Positions 49,208 to 58,236 are shown, counted from the first letter of the stretch. The stretch is 64,000 nt of DNA from CAWEYO01 sp963813315 (GCA_963813315.1 CAWEYO010000005.1:124001-188000), one strand, 5' to 3'. Numbers and translations are program-made. Notes: a model not told the origin generated them from the letters alone.

Positions 49208-50667
49208 CTGACAACTCCTTCCGCCAGGGCGAGAAAATAGCCGGGAAAGATGCCCATCGTCACCGACAGGACGGCGGTCGCGACCAGCGGGATCGTCACC
49301 ATCGGAATTTCACGGACCGTCGACAGGCTCTCCGGGGCTTCGGTCTCAAAAAAGGCGACATAGCTGACCGGCAGGAAATAGGCGGCGTTCAGGATCGAAC
49401 TCACCAGGAGCACGATCAAGAATGCGATCTGCCCGGCCTCGACCGAGCCCACCGCCAGATACCACTTGCTGACGAAGCCCGCGGTCGGAGGGATTCCGAT
49501 CATGCCGAGCGACGCGACGAAGAAAGCTCCCATCGTCCAGGGCAGCTTGCGGCCGATGCCTGCCATGTCGCTGATGTTGCGCTTGCCGGACGCGCAATAG
49601 ATCGATCCGGCGCAGAAAAAGAGCGTGATCTTGGAGAATGCATGAGCCGCAATTTGCAAGATACCGCCGACCATCGCCACCGGCGAAAGCAGGACCGCGC
49701 CGAGCACGATGTAGGAAAGCTGACTGACCGTCGAGTAGGCGAGCCTCGCCTTCAGGTCGTCCCGCGTCAGGGCATAGATGGATGCCATCAGGATCGTGAA
49801 CGAGACCAGATAGGCAGTGGCGATGCCGAGCCCCAGCCCGTCCACGAGGCCAACGCCGAAGACATGGAACACCACCCGCAGCACACAGAACACGCCCATC
49901 TTGACGACAGCCACTGCATGCAGGAGCGCGCTGACCGGCGTCGGCGCCACCATCGCTGCAGGCAGCCAGGCATGCATCGGCATTACCGCGGCCTTTGCGA
50001 AGCCGAAGAGGTAGCAGAAATAGACGACAGTCAGCAGCGCCGCCGGGGCATCGGCCCCTGCCAGCAGCCCCCCGGCTAGAAAGTCGAGCGACCCAGCAAT
50101 CTGGTAGGTGAGCGCCAGCGCCGCGAGAAGCACGCTTTTGGAAGCGCCCATCAAATAGACGAGGTACTTGCGGCTGCCCTTCCACGCCTCGTCGTCCTCA
50201 TGATGGTAGACGAGCGGATAGGTGACGAGGCTGAGCACCTCGTAGAAGATCACCAGCGTGAACAGATTGGCGGCGAATGCGCCCCCGACGGCTGCCGCGA
50301 GACTGGCGGCGAAGCAGGCGAAGAACCTTGTCTGCGCGTGTTCCTTCAGGTGACGCATGTAGCCGATGGAATAGATGGCCGCCACGATCCACAGCAGCGA
50401 CGAGACGGTGGCAAACACCATGCCGAGCGCATCGGCCCGGAAAGCGAAGTCGATCCCCGGCAGAATCTCGAACAGGCGCAATTCGACCGTCCCGCCCGCC
50501 AGCACCGTCGGCGCCATCGAGGCGACAATTGCAAACATGACCAGCGCCGCGAACGGCGACACCGCATCGCGGAGTTTCTCGCGCTTGTTTAAAAGCAGCA
50601 CTGCAAGTGCCGCCAATGCCGCGACCGCGACGGCAAGCAGCGGCCGGATCGATATCACCGGGTCCAA
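49204..50667 (-). CDS. Extra antiporter-like subunit (MrpD/NuoM type) of the complex I locus
   Basis: A 487-residue multi-helix protein of the NuoL/M/N-MrpA/D family. Pumping residues are complete: E143 (FYEVLSL), K225 (FAKAAVMPMHAWLP), K256 (VVKMGVF) and K346 (HAFSKITLF). The segment APTPVSALLHAVAVVKMG is Mrp-D-like rather than canonical NuoL (which has MVTAG). With NuoL-like, NuoM and NuoN it is the fourth antiporter-type subunit of this locus, where a standard complex I has three. It starts 4 bases after the nuoK stop and overlaps the small membrane-protein gene. It may increase the number of protons moved per NADH, as proposed for four-pump complex I variants. Confidence 0.88.
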   Translation of the reverse strand: MDPVISIRPLLAVAVAALAALAVLLLNKREKLRDAVSPFAALVMFAIVASMAPTVLAGGTVELRLFEILPGIDFAFRADALGMVFATVSSLLWIVAAIYSIGYMRHLKEHAQTRFFACFAASLAAAVGGAFAANLFTLVIFYEVLSLVTYPLVYHHEDDEAWKGSRKYLVYLMGASKSVLLAALALTYQIAGSLDFLAGGLLAGADAPAALLTVVYFCYLFGFAKAAVMPMHAWLPAAMVAPTPVSALLHAVAVVKMGVFCVLRVVFHVFGVGLVDGLGLGIATAYLVSFTILMASIYALTRDDLKARLAYSTVSQLSYIVLGAVLLSPVAMVGGILQIAAHAFSKITLFFCAGSIYCASGKRNISDMAGIGRKLPWTMGAFFVASLGMIGIPPTAGFVSKWYLAVGSVEAGQIAFLIVLLVSSILNAAYFLPVSYVAFFETEAPESLSTVREIPMVTIPLVATAVLSVTMGIFPGYFLALAEGVVR

Positions 50668-50671
50668 GCCG

Positions 50672-50974
50672 CTATCCTTTCATCATGGTCACGTCGTCGA
50701 CCTTGAGGGTGGACTTGTTCCTCACGAGGGCGACCAGGATGCCGAGGGCAATCGCAACTTCCGCGGCGGTGATGGCGATAACGAAGATCGCGAATATCTG
50801 CCCCCGGAGGTCGTCGTGGTAGTGCCCGAAAGCAATGAAATTGATGTTGACCGAATTGAGCAGCAGTTCCAGCGACATCAGCACGACCAGGATGTTTCGC
50901 CTGAGCAGCACGCCCGCCGCTCCGATCACGAAAAGGAGCACCGCGAGAACGATATGCCACCAGAGCGGCACCAT
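50672..50974 (-). CDS. nuoK: NADH-quinone oxidoreductase subunit K
   Basis: A 100-residue, three-helix subunit (MrpC-like). Conserved Glu residues of the proton path are present: VVLMSLELLLNSVNINF (TM2) and AAEVAIALGIL (TM3). Its start codon shares one base with the nuoJ stop (TAATG), indicating coupled translation. Length is standard. Confidence 0.96.
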   Translation of the reverse strand: MVPLWWHIVLAVLLFVIGAAGVLLRRNILVVLMSLELLLNSVNINFIAFGHYHDDLRGQIFAIFVIAITAAEVAIALGILVALVRNKSTLKVDDVTMMKG

Positions 50975-51474
50975 TACCCTGGCTCCTTGCGCGCCAGCAT
51001 GATGGCGCCGACCAGGGCCGCCAGCAGAATGACGGACGCTGCTTCGAAAGGCAGGAGATAGTCGGCAAAAAGCGTCGTGCTGAGCTGCCTGATCTCGTCG
51101 CCAGTCCGCACGACATCGGGCTCAAGGACCGAGAAGCGGTCGCTCCACAACACCAGAACGAGCATCTCGGCCCCAAGCAGGACAAGCAGTACCACAGCCG
51201 GCAGGTTGTCGCCCGGCAGGAAGCGCTCCAACACCGCTTCGCGCACGTCGATCATCATGATCACGAACAGGAACAGGACCATGATCGCGCCGACATAGAC
51301 GAAGATCTGAATGACCGCGAGCAGCGGCGCGTCGAGCAGGACGAATATTGCCGATATCTGCAGGAAACACGCCATCAGCGCCAACGCGCTGTGAACCGGA
51401 TTTCGCGCCAGGACCACGGTAAGGGCCGTGATCACGGACGCCGCGCCGAATAGAAGAAAAATCCCCTGATCCAT
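50974..51474 (-). CDS. nuoJ: NADH-quinone oxidoreductase subunit J
   Basis: A 166-residue membrane subunit. It shows LFGAASVITALTVVLARNPVHSALALMACFLQISAIFVLLDAPLLAVIQIFVYVGAIMVLFLFVIMMIDV, including the conserved NPVHSAL and the TM3 pi-bulge segment QIFVYVGAIMVLFLFV. The start at 51474 (MDQGIF) follows GGAGGG; the frame to 51540 lacks family similarity. First gene of the leftward nuo operon. Its promoter must lie in the 278-base gap to the divergent DUF3300 gene (51475-51752), in which I see no further gene. Confidence 0.95.
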   Translation of the reverse strand: MDQGIFLLFGAASVITALTVVLARNPVHSALALMACFLQISAIFVLLDAPLLAVIQIFVYVGAIMVLFLFVIMMIDVREAVLERFLPGDNLPAVVLLVLLGAEMLVLVLWSDRFSVLEPDVVRTGDEIRQLSTTLFADYLLPFEAASVILLAALVGAIMLARKEPG

Positions 51475-51752
51475 CGACGCCGACCCTCCGACGCGAATTG
51501 TCACTGTGCCCCAGTCTCGGATTTTTCTCAAGATTATCATGGTTTGGCTAAAACGTCGGACTTACAGCGCCGCGAGCCCCCTGGACGCGCAAAGCACGCA
51601 GCGGCCCACATGGCGTATTCCAGTTTGGGCTTGTGTTGGGAGAAGCGGCGCGGCACAGTCGCGGCAATGATGACGGACAGCCAGGCAAGGGGGGCAGATT
51701 GACTGGCACGAGTCGCATTGCAGCCGACAGGCGCCTAAGCGGAGGTACCGGG

Positions 51753-53138
51753 ATGTTCCAGCGCAGTTCGGCAATTTTTCGCGTGCTCCCAGTCGCGATC
51801 TGGGTGCTTTTCGGCTCGCCGGTCGAGACGGTTTGGGCGCAAGACGCGTCCCAGCAAGATGCTACGGCAGCGACCGATGCCGCGGAGCCGCTCACGCTTG
51901 ATGAGCTGAAAATTCTGGCCGCGCGCATTGCGCTCTACCCCGACGATCTTGTCGCGCTGTGCGTGGCGGCCTCACTTTACCCTTTGCAGATTGTTCAGGC
52001 CGCTCGTTTTCTTGAAGACAAGAAGAAAACACCCGATCTGGAGCCTAGCGACAAGTGGGACGGCAGCATCATCTCGCTGCTCAACTATCCCGACGTCTTG
52101 AAAATGATGAACGACGACCTTGACTGGACCGAGCAGCTGGGTGACGCGGCTGTCAACCAGCAGAAGGATCTGCTTGTCGCCATCCAGCAACTGCGCGATG
52201 AGGCTGTCGCCAAGAATGTGCTGAAGTCGACCCCTCAGGTCCAGGTCGCGAACGAGGGCGACAATATCATCATCAAATCCGCCGACCCGCAGCGCGTGTA
52301 CGTCCCGCAATATGCGCCCGAAATGCTCTACGAGCCCAATTACGTCATGCCGGCCAATCCGATCGTCTACGATTCGTATCCGTCCTACTACTACCCCACC
52401 GCACCCTACTGGGCAGGCATGGTTACAGGCGCCGCCTTTGCAGCGATGGTCGACTGGGACGACTGGGGCACATGGGGCGGCGACATCGACATTGACGTCG
52501 ATGCCGGCGACCGCCTCAATTTCGATTTCGACAAGATCGATATCGACAAGATCGACGTCAACAAACTGAACAATCTGAATTTCAAGGACATCGACCGCTC
52601 CAAGATCGACCTCAAGAACGCGAACATCGATCGCAACAAGCTCAAGCAGAATCTGAAGAGCAGGGACGCCAACAACATCGCCAACAAGGCGAAGAACCGC
52701 GTGGGTCCGGGAAAGGACGTGGACCGCGGCAACCTCCAGGCCCGCTCCCACGACCTCAAGGGCAAGGACGTGCGCAAGAATGTCGCGGAGGGACTGAAGG
52801 ACCGGCCTCAGGCCAAATTACCGAAGCCCGGCACCAACCGACCGGACGCGACCCGTGTCAGCAATCAGCTTAAAAAGCCGAAAGCTGCCGCAAACAGACC
52901 GGCTTCCAAAAAAGTCGCTCAGAAGCATACTTCACGGCCGAAACCAGCGGCGCGCGCTGACAATCGTCCGAGGAAACCCTCTGCGATCGGCAATCCCGGT
53001 AATGGCCGGGTGGCAAAGAACCATTCGAACCGAGGCTCCGCAAGCCGCGGGGGCGGAAACAGGGGCGGCGCGCACAGAGGCGGTGGCGGCCGCGGCGGCG
53101 GTGGCGGGCGCGGTGGCGGCGGAGGAAGGCGACGCTAG
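51753..53138 (+). CDS. DUF3300 exported protein with Asp/Ile/Asn repeats and RGG-rich tail
   Basis: 461 residues. A signal peptide (about 1-30, ending VETVWAQ) precedes the DUF3300 domain (about 47-240; LTLDELKILAARIALYPDDLVALCVAASLYPLQIVQAARFL, WTEQLGDAAVNQQKDLLVAIQQLR, RVYVPQYAPEMLYEPNYV). A remarkable DIDIDVDAGDRLNFDFDKIDIDKIDVNKLN stretch with pentapeptide-like periodicity follows (about 244-300), then a basic disordered tail ending in GGGGRGGGGGRGGGGGRRR. DUF3300 proteins are periplasmic or envelope-associated and of unknown function. The ATG at 51753 follows GGAGGTACCGGG. It is followed by DUF2950, a pairing seen repeatedly in proteobacteria. Confidence 0.87.
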   Translation: MFQRSSAIFRVLPVAIWVLFGSPVETVWAQDASQQDATAATDAAEPLTLDELKILAARIALYPDDLVALCVAASLYPLQIVQAARFLEDKKKTPDLEPSDKWDGSIISLLNYPDVLKMMNDDLDWTEQLGDAAVNQQKDLLVAIQQLRDEAVAKNVLKSTPQVQVANEGDNIIIKSADPQRVYVPQYAPEMLYEPNYVMPANPIVYDSYPSYYYPTAPYWAGMVTGAAFAAMVDWDDWGTWGGDIDIDVDAGDRLNFDFDKIDIDKIDVNKLNNLNFKDIDRSKIDLKNANIDRNKLKQNLKSRDANNIANKAKNRVGPGKDVDRGNLQARSHDLKGKDVRKNVAEGLKDRPQAKLPKPGTNRPDATRVSNQLKKPKAAANRPASKKVAQKHTSRPKPAARADNRPRKPSAIGNPGNGRVAKNHSNRGSASRGGGNRGGAHRGGGGRGGGGGRGGGGGRRR

Positions 53139-53204
53139 AGCATGATCCCGAAAAGGTTGCCGTGCCGCACCCGATCCATTGAGACGCTTTCAGGGAAAAA
53201 GACC

Positions 53205-54155
53205 ATGACCCGCCATCTCATAGCAGCAGCCATCGTCACTTCACTGAGCCTTGCCGCACTTTCGGCCGCCAGCGGCCAGGAGTCTCAGACAAGCACTGTA
53301 CAGGAACTCGAGTCGTTCGTCGGCCCGGAGCCGCAGTCCTTTGCTACCGTGGAGGAACTGGTCGACGCTTTCCGAGCCGCGCTTGCCAAAGGAGACAAGG
53401 AAGCAGTTGCCTCGCTCCTCGGGTTGGCGCCGGCGGAAATGCTCAAATCCAAGGAAGTCGACGACAGCTTCCGCGAGATCCGCGAAGCGGCAGCAAAGTC
53501 GATAGCCGTCCAGGAGGTCGACTCCGATCGCCGCTTGCTTGTTCTTGGCGACAAGGTCTGGCCGTTCCCGTTTCCAGCCGTGAACACGGAAGGCAAGTGG
53601 GCGTTCGACACGATTGCCGGACTGGAGGAAGTTATCAACAGACGTATCGGCGAGAACGAACTGACGACGATTGCCAATATGCGCGCCTATGTGGATGCGC
53701 AGGAAGAATATAAGGAGACCGACTGGGATGAGGATGGAGTCAGCGAATACGCACAGAAGCTGATCAGCACGCCTGAGACATATGATGGCCTCTACTGGGA
53801 ACCCGGCGACGGTGTTCCGGAGAGCCCGGTGGGAGCGAATATCGACCAGGCGGAACTGGAGACGGCCGCCGAGGATGGCTATTTCGGCTATCGGTACTGG
53901 ATCCTGACCCGGCAGGGAGCCAACATCGCCGGCGGCGAATATGACTATGTCGTCAACGGCAACATGATCGGCGGTTTCGCTTTAATCGCCACGCCGGCCA
54001 GGTACGACAGGACCGGAATCATGACGTTTCTGGTAAACCAGTACGGCACCGTCTACCAGAAGGACCTGGGAGAGGATTCGCAAGCGCTGGCGGCTCAGAT
54101 CACCGCCTTTAATCCCGACGATAGCTGGGAGGTCGTCAACGATCCGGGCGACTAG
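53205..54155 (+). CDS. DUF2950 exported protein
   Basis: 316 residues. The signal peptide (residues 1-23, AAIVTSLSLAALSAASG) is followed by the DUF2950 domain: FATVEELVDAFRAALAKGDKEAVASLLG, TIANMRAYVDAQEEYKETDWDEDGVSEYAQKLIST, GLYWEPGDGVPESPVGANI, and GYFGYRYWILTRQGANIAGGEYDYVVNGNMIGGFALIATPARYDRTGIMTFLVNQYGTVYQKDLGEDS. Function unknown. It lies 66 bases after the DUF3300 gene on the same strand; the small gap carries the remnant of an AGAGCATGATCCCGAAAA repeat. The two proteins probably act together in the envelope. Confidence 0.88.
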   Translation: MTRHLIAAAIVTSLSLAALSAASGQESQTSTVQELESFVGPEPQSFATVEELVDAFRAALAKGDKEAVASLLGLAPAEMLKSKEVDDSFREIREAAAKSIAVQEVDSDRRLLVLGDKVWPFPFPAVNTEGKWAFDTIAGLEEVINRRIGENELTTIANMRAYVDAQEEYKETDWDEDGVSEYAQKLISTPETYDGLYWEPGDGVPESPVGANIDQAELETAAEDGYFGYRYWILTRQGANIAGGEYDYVVNGNMIGGFALIATPARYDRTGIMTFLVNQYGTVYQKDLGEDSQALAAQITAFNPDDSWEVVNDPGD

Positions 54156-54198
54156 AGCGGCGGACGCTTTTTCGGAATCAGCGAAAGGCGTGTTCCGG

Positions 54199-54813
54199 TC
54201 AGACGGTCAAAGTTAAGTCCGCCTTTCGTCTTCGCTGAAGAACCCGGTCGACGTTCGGCATGTCATTGGAGGCGACCCAGGCGCGGGCATCCGCGTCGGA
54301 CCTGCCATGTTTGTGCCAGCGCTGCAGCAGCCTGCGCTCGAGCTCGTCGCGCGGCACGTCGAGGAAGATCGACAGATCGAAGAGCTGCGCGAGCGCCGAC
54401 CACGGCTCTTCGTCGAGCAGCAGGTAGTTCCCTTCGACCAGCACGAACTTGACATCGGCCTCTATGATCGCGGCGCCGGCGCGGGAAAGTTCGACAGTGC
54501 GGTCGAAAACCGGAATGGCAATGTCTGGCTCGCCCGATCGAATGCGCTTCAACAAATTCTCGAAGCCGCCGAAATCGAACGTATCAGGCGCGCCCTTCCT
54601 GCTCCGCAGCGCGCGCCTTTCAAGGATCGTGTCGTCAAAGTGGAAGCCATCCATCGGAACCACGACCGCGGAGCGCTCCGGCAGCAACGCGCGGAGTTCT
54701 TCGGCGATGGTCGATTTGCCGGCGCCCGGAGGCCCGGCAATGGCGACGACGAACCGCTTCGCGGTTGCGGCACGTTTGAAGATCGTGGCGGCGATGGTAG
54801 CGATTTCAGACAT
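54199..54813 (-). CDS. P-loop kinase of the PRK/uridine kinase-like family
   Basis: A 204-residue cytoplasmic nucleoside/sugar kinase-like protein. It shows Walker A AIAGPPGAGKST near residues 25-35, the substrate-binding MDGFHFDD, GAPDTFDFGGFENLL, PVFDRTVELS, and the kinase-lid motif VLVEGNYLLLDEEPWSALAQLFDLSIFLDVPRDELERRLLQRWHKHGRSDADARAWV. This set is shared with FrcK of the rhizobial fructose importer and other fructose- or pantothenate-kinase-like proteins. The start at 54813 gives the usual family length; the frame reaches 55134 without similarity. It converges on the DUF2950 gene. The substrate is not determinable. Confidence 0.82.
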   Translation of the reverse strand: MSEIATIAATIFKRAATAKRFVVAIAGPPGAGKSTIAEELRALLPERSAVVVPMDGFHFDDTILERRALRSRKGAPDTFDFGGFENLLKRIRSGEPDIAIPVFDRTVELSRAGAAIIEADVKFVLVEGNYLLLDEEPWSALAQLFDLSIFLDVPRDELERRLLQRWHKHGRSDADARAWVASNDMPNVDRVLQRRRKADLTLTV

Positions 54814-55570
54814 GGGACGGCGCGCCGGTTGTTGCCCGACCGGCATTTTGTAGGCATCCCGCAGAAGTTCAAGCCCGCGATCCAGGCAATCGCAAGCGCC
54901 CGGTTGTATTTTCGTCCAAAGATGAAGATTTGTGCAACGGCGACGCTGGGATTGAACGCGAACACGCGCGAAAGGAGGAGACTCGATTAGCACCCTCCTT
55001 GCGCGCGCCGCTCGCGATACGCCGATCCGGGATTTCCCGCCCAAACCCAGGATCCGTCTTTTGATCTGCAAGCACCTGCACATTACGCCTCGCGGCCAGT
55101 CCGCATCAATGGCTAGGGCGGGAAAGAGGATCATCCAATTGAGGAGTCGCTGCCTACGCCTATCGGTGGACGAAACTGCACCGGACGATGTGCCACTGCG
55201 GCATAGGCAGAGACTCGCTTATCGCGAGGGGCGCCCACGCGTTCGGCGCCGTCTAAAAAGATTGCGGCGAGCGAAGCGAATGGCGGGTGAGCGTTCCGCC
55301 CGCCCTGTCTCGAGAGACAGACCGGAGAAATTCTATTTGCCGGTGCAAGCGGTTGAGATAATGGGTTTTTCCATGGCGCCGAACAACAATTTGGAAGGCT
55401 TAGACCGCTAGTCCGTGAAGCTGTTCCGCGCGGCGCGCACTACGCCTATCGGACGGATAACTCCATCAGCGTGAGGACGGTTTCTTCCCGCTTGCTACCG
55501 ATATTGGCCCCGGCTGCTACTGTCGGCTATGGCGCGGCATTCTTCCTGCGAGGGTCAGCGTAGCAGCCGG
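54814..55570. other. 757-base gene-poor stretch
   Basis: I find no convincing gene. Frames such as 55061-55411 are arginine-rich and resemble no protein. The stretch holds a 13-base direct repeat CTACGCCTATCGG at 55154 and 55440 and several short inverted segments, for example TCTCGAGAGA near 55310. It separates the kinase gene from the end of the CHASE2 cyclase gene. It may be decayed coding sequence or regulatory RNA; the sequence alone does not decide. Confidence 0.5.
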
Positions 55571-57424
55571 TCATTCACGCCATAACCAAACCGGAAGCGA
55601 ACCGGAACGTCCGCGGATCTGCGAGTCCATCGGGCCAGAGAGGACGCCCGATTTGATCAGTTCGCACTCGCGGCCGGCGGCCCGCAGCAGGTCGTCGCTT
55701 ACCGCGACTTCGGCGTTGTGCCTGGCCGCTACTTCCATCAGCCGGCTGGCGACGTTGACGGTGTCTCCCGTGGCAGCGATGTGCTGATGATTTTTGCCGC
55801 CAAGCCTTGAAACCACGACAGTCCCGAAATTCGCGCCGATCTTGAAGCCGAACCGGCGACCTGTGGAGGCCGGCAGTGACGCGAGCCAGCGGCGGGTCTG
55901 GCGGGCGAGGTGAGCGCAGCAGCGGACGGCGTTGACAGTGTCCAGCGGCGTGGGTTCCGGCAAGCCGAACACGATCATGGCGCCGTCGCCCATGAAACCG
56001 ATGACCACCCCGCCGCAGGTCACGACCGTCTTCTCGACCGCGGCGTGAAACGAATTCAGCAATTCACGAATGGCGGACGGTCCCAGAATCTCGCTCGCTC
56101 CGGTAAACCCCGAGAGATCGATAAAAACGACAGCCACTTCCTCTCGCACCGGTTCGGACAGAAAATCGGGATGCTCCGCCAGGAATTCTCCGAGCCCCGG
56201 CGCCTGCACGCGTTGCAACAACGCGCTCTGCGTTGCGAAAAACTGTGCCCGCCGCCGGCCCAGCCAAAGCTGAACGGCTCCAAAAATAATTGCAGGCGGA
56301 GCCGCCGCTGCAATGGGCAGCGCCGCGCTCAGCCAGATGCCGTGGGCAAATGCTGTCACGTTGGTTCCAAGCCAAAGCAGAATCACGGCAATGATGGCGC
56401 CGAGGCCCGCAGTACTGCTGCGCCATGCGAGCAGCGCAACCAGAAGCATGGCAAACAAAACCGCTATGCCTGCGTCCGCGAAGCGAACGTACCTGTCCCG
56501 GACTATCCCGTCCCCCGACATAAGATGAGTGATGGCGGTGGAAATCACTTCCACGCCCGGCAGCACAGGGTCAAAGGGCGTGGGAAACACATCGCCGCCG
56601 CCAGTCGCCGTCGCCCCTATGACCACGATATGATCCTTAACGCGCGCTGGGTCCAGCCGGCCGGCGAGTACTTCGCTGGCGCTGAATGTGGGTATCGTCC
56701 CGCGGGCACCGTAGAATGAGAGTGGCAGAACGTTGCCGATGTCTGTCCGAATCTCCCTCTCTGCGAACACCAGTCGGCCTTGCTCGATGCCTGGGCTTTC
56801 CCCGGTCGCCACGGAAACCGCGCGAAGCGGCAGGGACGCCTCGATCCTGTCGCCGGAGCGCACCAGCATTGGAAACAAACGCGGCGTGCCTGTCTGGTCG
56901 GTCTCCACATTGACCACGCCCACGGCAGTCACGTCCGCGAATGTTTGAATGGGCATCAGGAAGCGGTCGGCATTCGGCAGGCGCGCAAGCGGCCCTTCGC
57001 CGTCAGCCGTCACGCGCTGTCTGCCCTTCGAAAAGATCGCGGCGGCTGCAATGACGCTTGGGCGCCCGTCGAGCGATTCCGCCAGTCTTCGATCGCCGTC
57101 ACCCGGACCAGGTTCAACCAGCAGCAGATCGACCGCAATGACTTTAGGCTGCAGCCGGGCAATCGCGTCAATGATCCGCGCCAGCGTGGCACGTCTGAGC
57201 GGATAGCTTCCTTCCTGCCGCACGATGTCATCGTCTATCGCAACGATTGTCACTAGGTCGGGCGGCCGTTTCGGTCCGCGCACGAGCGTCCGCATGTCCG
57301 TCAAGGTCGCTTCGAGGCGATCGACGAACCTGATATCGCCGCGCATATGTGCGGTACCCAGCCCGATGGCCCAAATGCCCGCCAGGCCGATTGCCGCTAA
57401 CGTCTGGAGGGCCCGGCCGCCCAT
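55571..57424 (-). CDS. CHASE2-domain adenylate/guanylate cyclase
   Basis: A 617-residue membrane cyclase. An N-terminal helix (residues 8-25) is followed by an extracytoplasmic CHASE2 sensor (about 30-310; VDRLEATLTDMRTLVRGPKRPPDLVTIVAIDDD, GTPRLFPMLVR, VVIGATATGGGDVFPTPFDPVLPGVEV). Three helices (about 318-386) lead to a class III cyclase domain (about 428-600). Catalytic metals D436 and D480, D554, and transition-state N557 and R561 are present. The position normally holding the adenine-specifying Lys (KFIGD) is G476 (GFMGDGAMIVFG), so nucleotide specificity or activity may be altered. It starts 6 bases after a FecR-domain gene, a recurrent pairing. Confidence 0.88.
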   Translation of the reverse strand: MGGRALQTLAAIGLAGIWAIGLGTAHMRGDIRFVDRLEATLTDMRTLVRGPKRPPDLVTIVAIDDDIVRQEGSYPLRRATLARIIDAIARLQPKVIAVDLLLVEPGPGDGDRRLAESLDGRPSVIAAAAIFSKGRQRVTADGEGPLARLPNADRFLMPIQTFADVTAVGVVNVETDQTGTPRLFPMLVRSGDRIEASLPLRAVSVATGESPGIEQGRLVFAEREIRTDIGNVLPLSFYGARGTIPTFSASEVLAGRLDPARVKDHIVVIGATATGGGDVFPTPFDPVLPGVEVISTAITHLMSGDGIVRDRYVRFADAGIAVLFAMLLVALLAWRSSTAGLGAIIAVILLWLGTNVTAFAHGIWLSAALPIAAAAPPAIIFGAVQLWLGRRRAQFFATQSALLQRVQAPGLGEFLAEHPDFLSEPVREEVAVVFIDLSGFTGASEILGPSAIRELLNSFHAAVEKTVVTCGGVVIGFMGDGAMIVFGLPEPTPLDTVNAVRCCAHLARQTRRWLASLPASTGRRFGFKIGANFGTVVVSRLGGKNHQHIAATGDTVNVASRLMEVAARHNAEVAVSDDLLRAAGRECELIKSGVLSGPMDSQIRGRSGSLPVWLWRE

Positions 57425-57430
57425 CGGCTT

Positions 57431-57964
57431 TCACCGGCCGAGGCGCGCCATCAATGCCGCAACCCGCGCGGCTCCCCAGCGCTTGACGGTCAGAGGCTCG
57501 GTCCCTCGATCCACGTCCACGCCTTCTCCGGGGCCAAGCACCACGCCTCTTCCGCCGGCCGACCTTTGCACGTCAACCCGCCCTTTTTCGACGAAAACGG
57601 AAGTTTTGCCGGCGGCAACGTCGACGGCCCATGTCGTTCCGCGCACTGCGGCGATGGCTTGAGGCGTGATGACCTCGAAGCCGCCTCCGCCGGAAGGAGC
57701 ATCCACAAGCAGCGCCTTCTGCCGCAGGACCACCGCATCCGCGTTTCCATCCCCGTCGCGGTCAACCACCCTGTAGCTGGCGCCGCGTTCCACTGTGATG
57801 GTCAACCGCTGCGCGCATACAAGTATCTGTCGGGAAGTGCCCGCAACCTGCTGCAACACGCATCCAGCCTGTGTCGATTGGGCGGACGCTGCGCCCGTCC
57901 AAAGCACGCAGGCGAACGCCGCGACGAGCAGGTTGCGCAAATGACTCAATGCCGCCAGGATCAT
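57431..57964 (-). CDS. FecR-domain periplasmic protein
   Basis: A 177-residue exported protein. The signal peptide (about residues 1-28, VAAFACVLWTGAASA) precedes a FecR-type beta domain: LVCAQRLTITVERGASYRVVDRDGDGNADAVVLRQKALLVDAP, FEVITPQAIAAVRGTTWAVDVAAGKTSVFVEKGRVDVQRSAGGRGVVLGPGEGVDVDRG. The VRGTxWxVD..G.TxVxVxxGxV pattern is diagnostic of FecR. The start at 57964 follows GGGAGAGGAC. It is translationally adjacent to the CHASE2 cyclase gene and probably modulates its sensor; no sigma factor or TonB receptor is nearby. Confidence 0.87.
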   Translation of the reverse strand: MILAALSHLRNLLVAAFACVLWTGAASAQSTQAGCVLQQVAGTSRQILVCAQRLTITVERGASYRVVDRDGDGNADAVVLRQKALLVDAPSGGGGFEVITPQAIAAVRGTTWAVDVAAGKTSVFVEKGRVDVQRSAGGRGVVLGPGEGVDVDRGTEPLTVKRWGAARVAALMARLGR

Positions 57965-58236
57965 CTGTCCTCTCCCGCACCCGCCCGCCTCACATAACGA
58001 CATTTCATCATACTAGCGCTGATCGCTGCATTGCTTCAGGTAAATTTCTCGACCCTCGCGGTAGGGTGTGTCGGTCGGCTTCCAGCCGTCCTGTTCCAGG
58101 GCACCATTTTTGGGCCGAGAGAACTGCCCCCTTCCATGTGTCCCGGCCTTTTTGCGGAACAAATACGGAGGCTTTTGGCCTTCGTCACGCGAAGCCGAAA
58201 AAGAGCCCTCGGCATCTTCATTTCCACGACATAAAA

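Noticed and set aside
55061..55411. 116-codon plus-strand open frame
   Set aside because: Arginine-rich, no ribosome-binding site, no domain; treated as non-coding.
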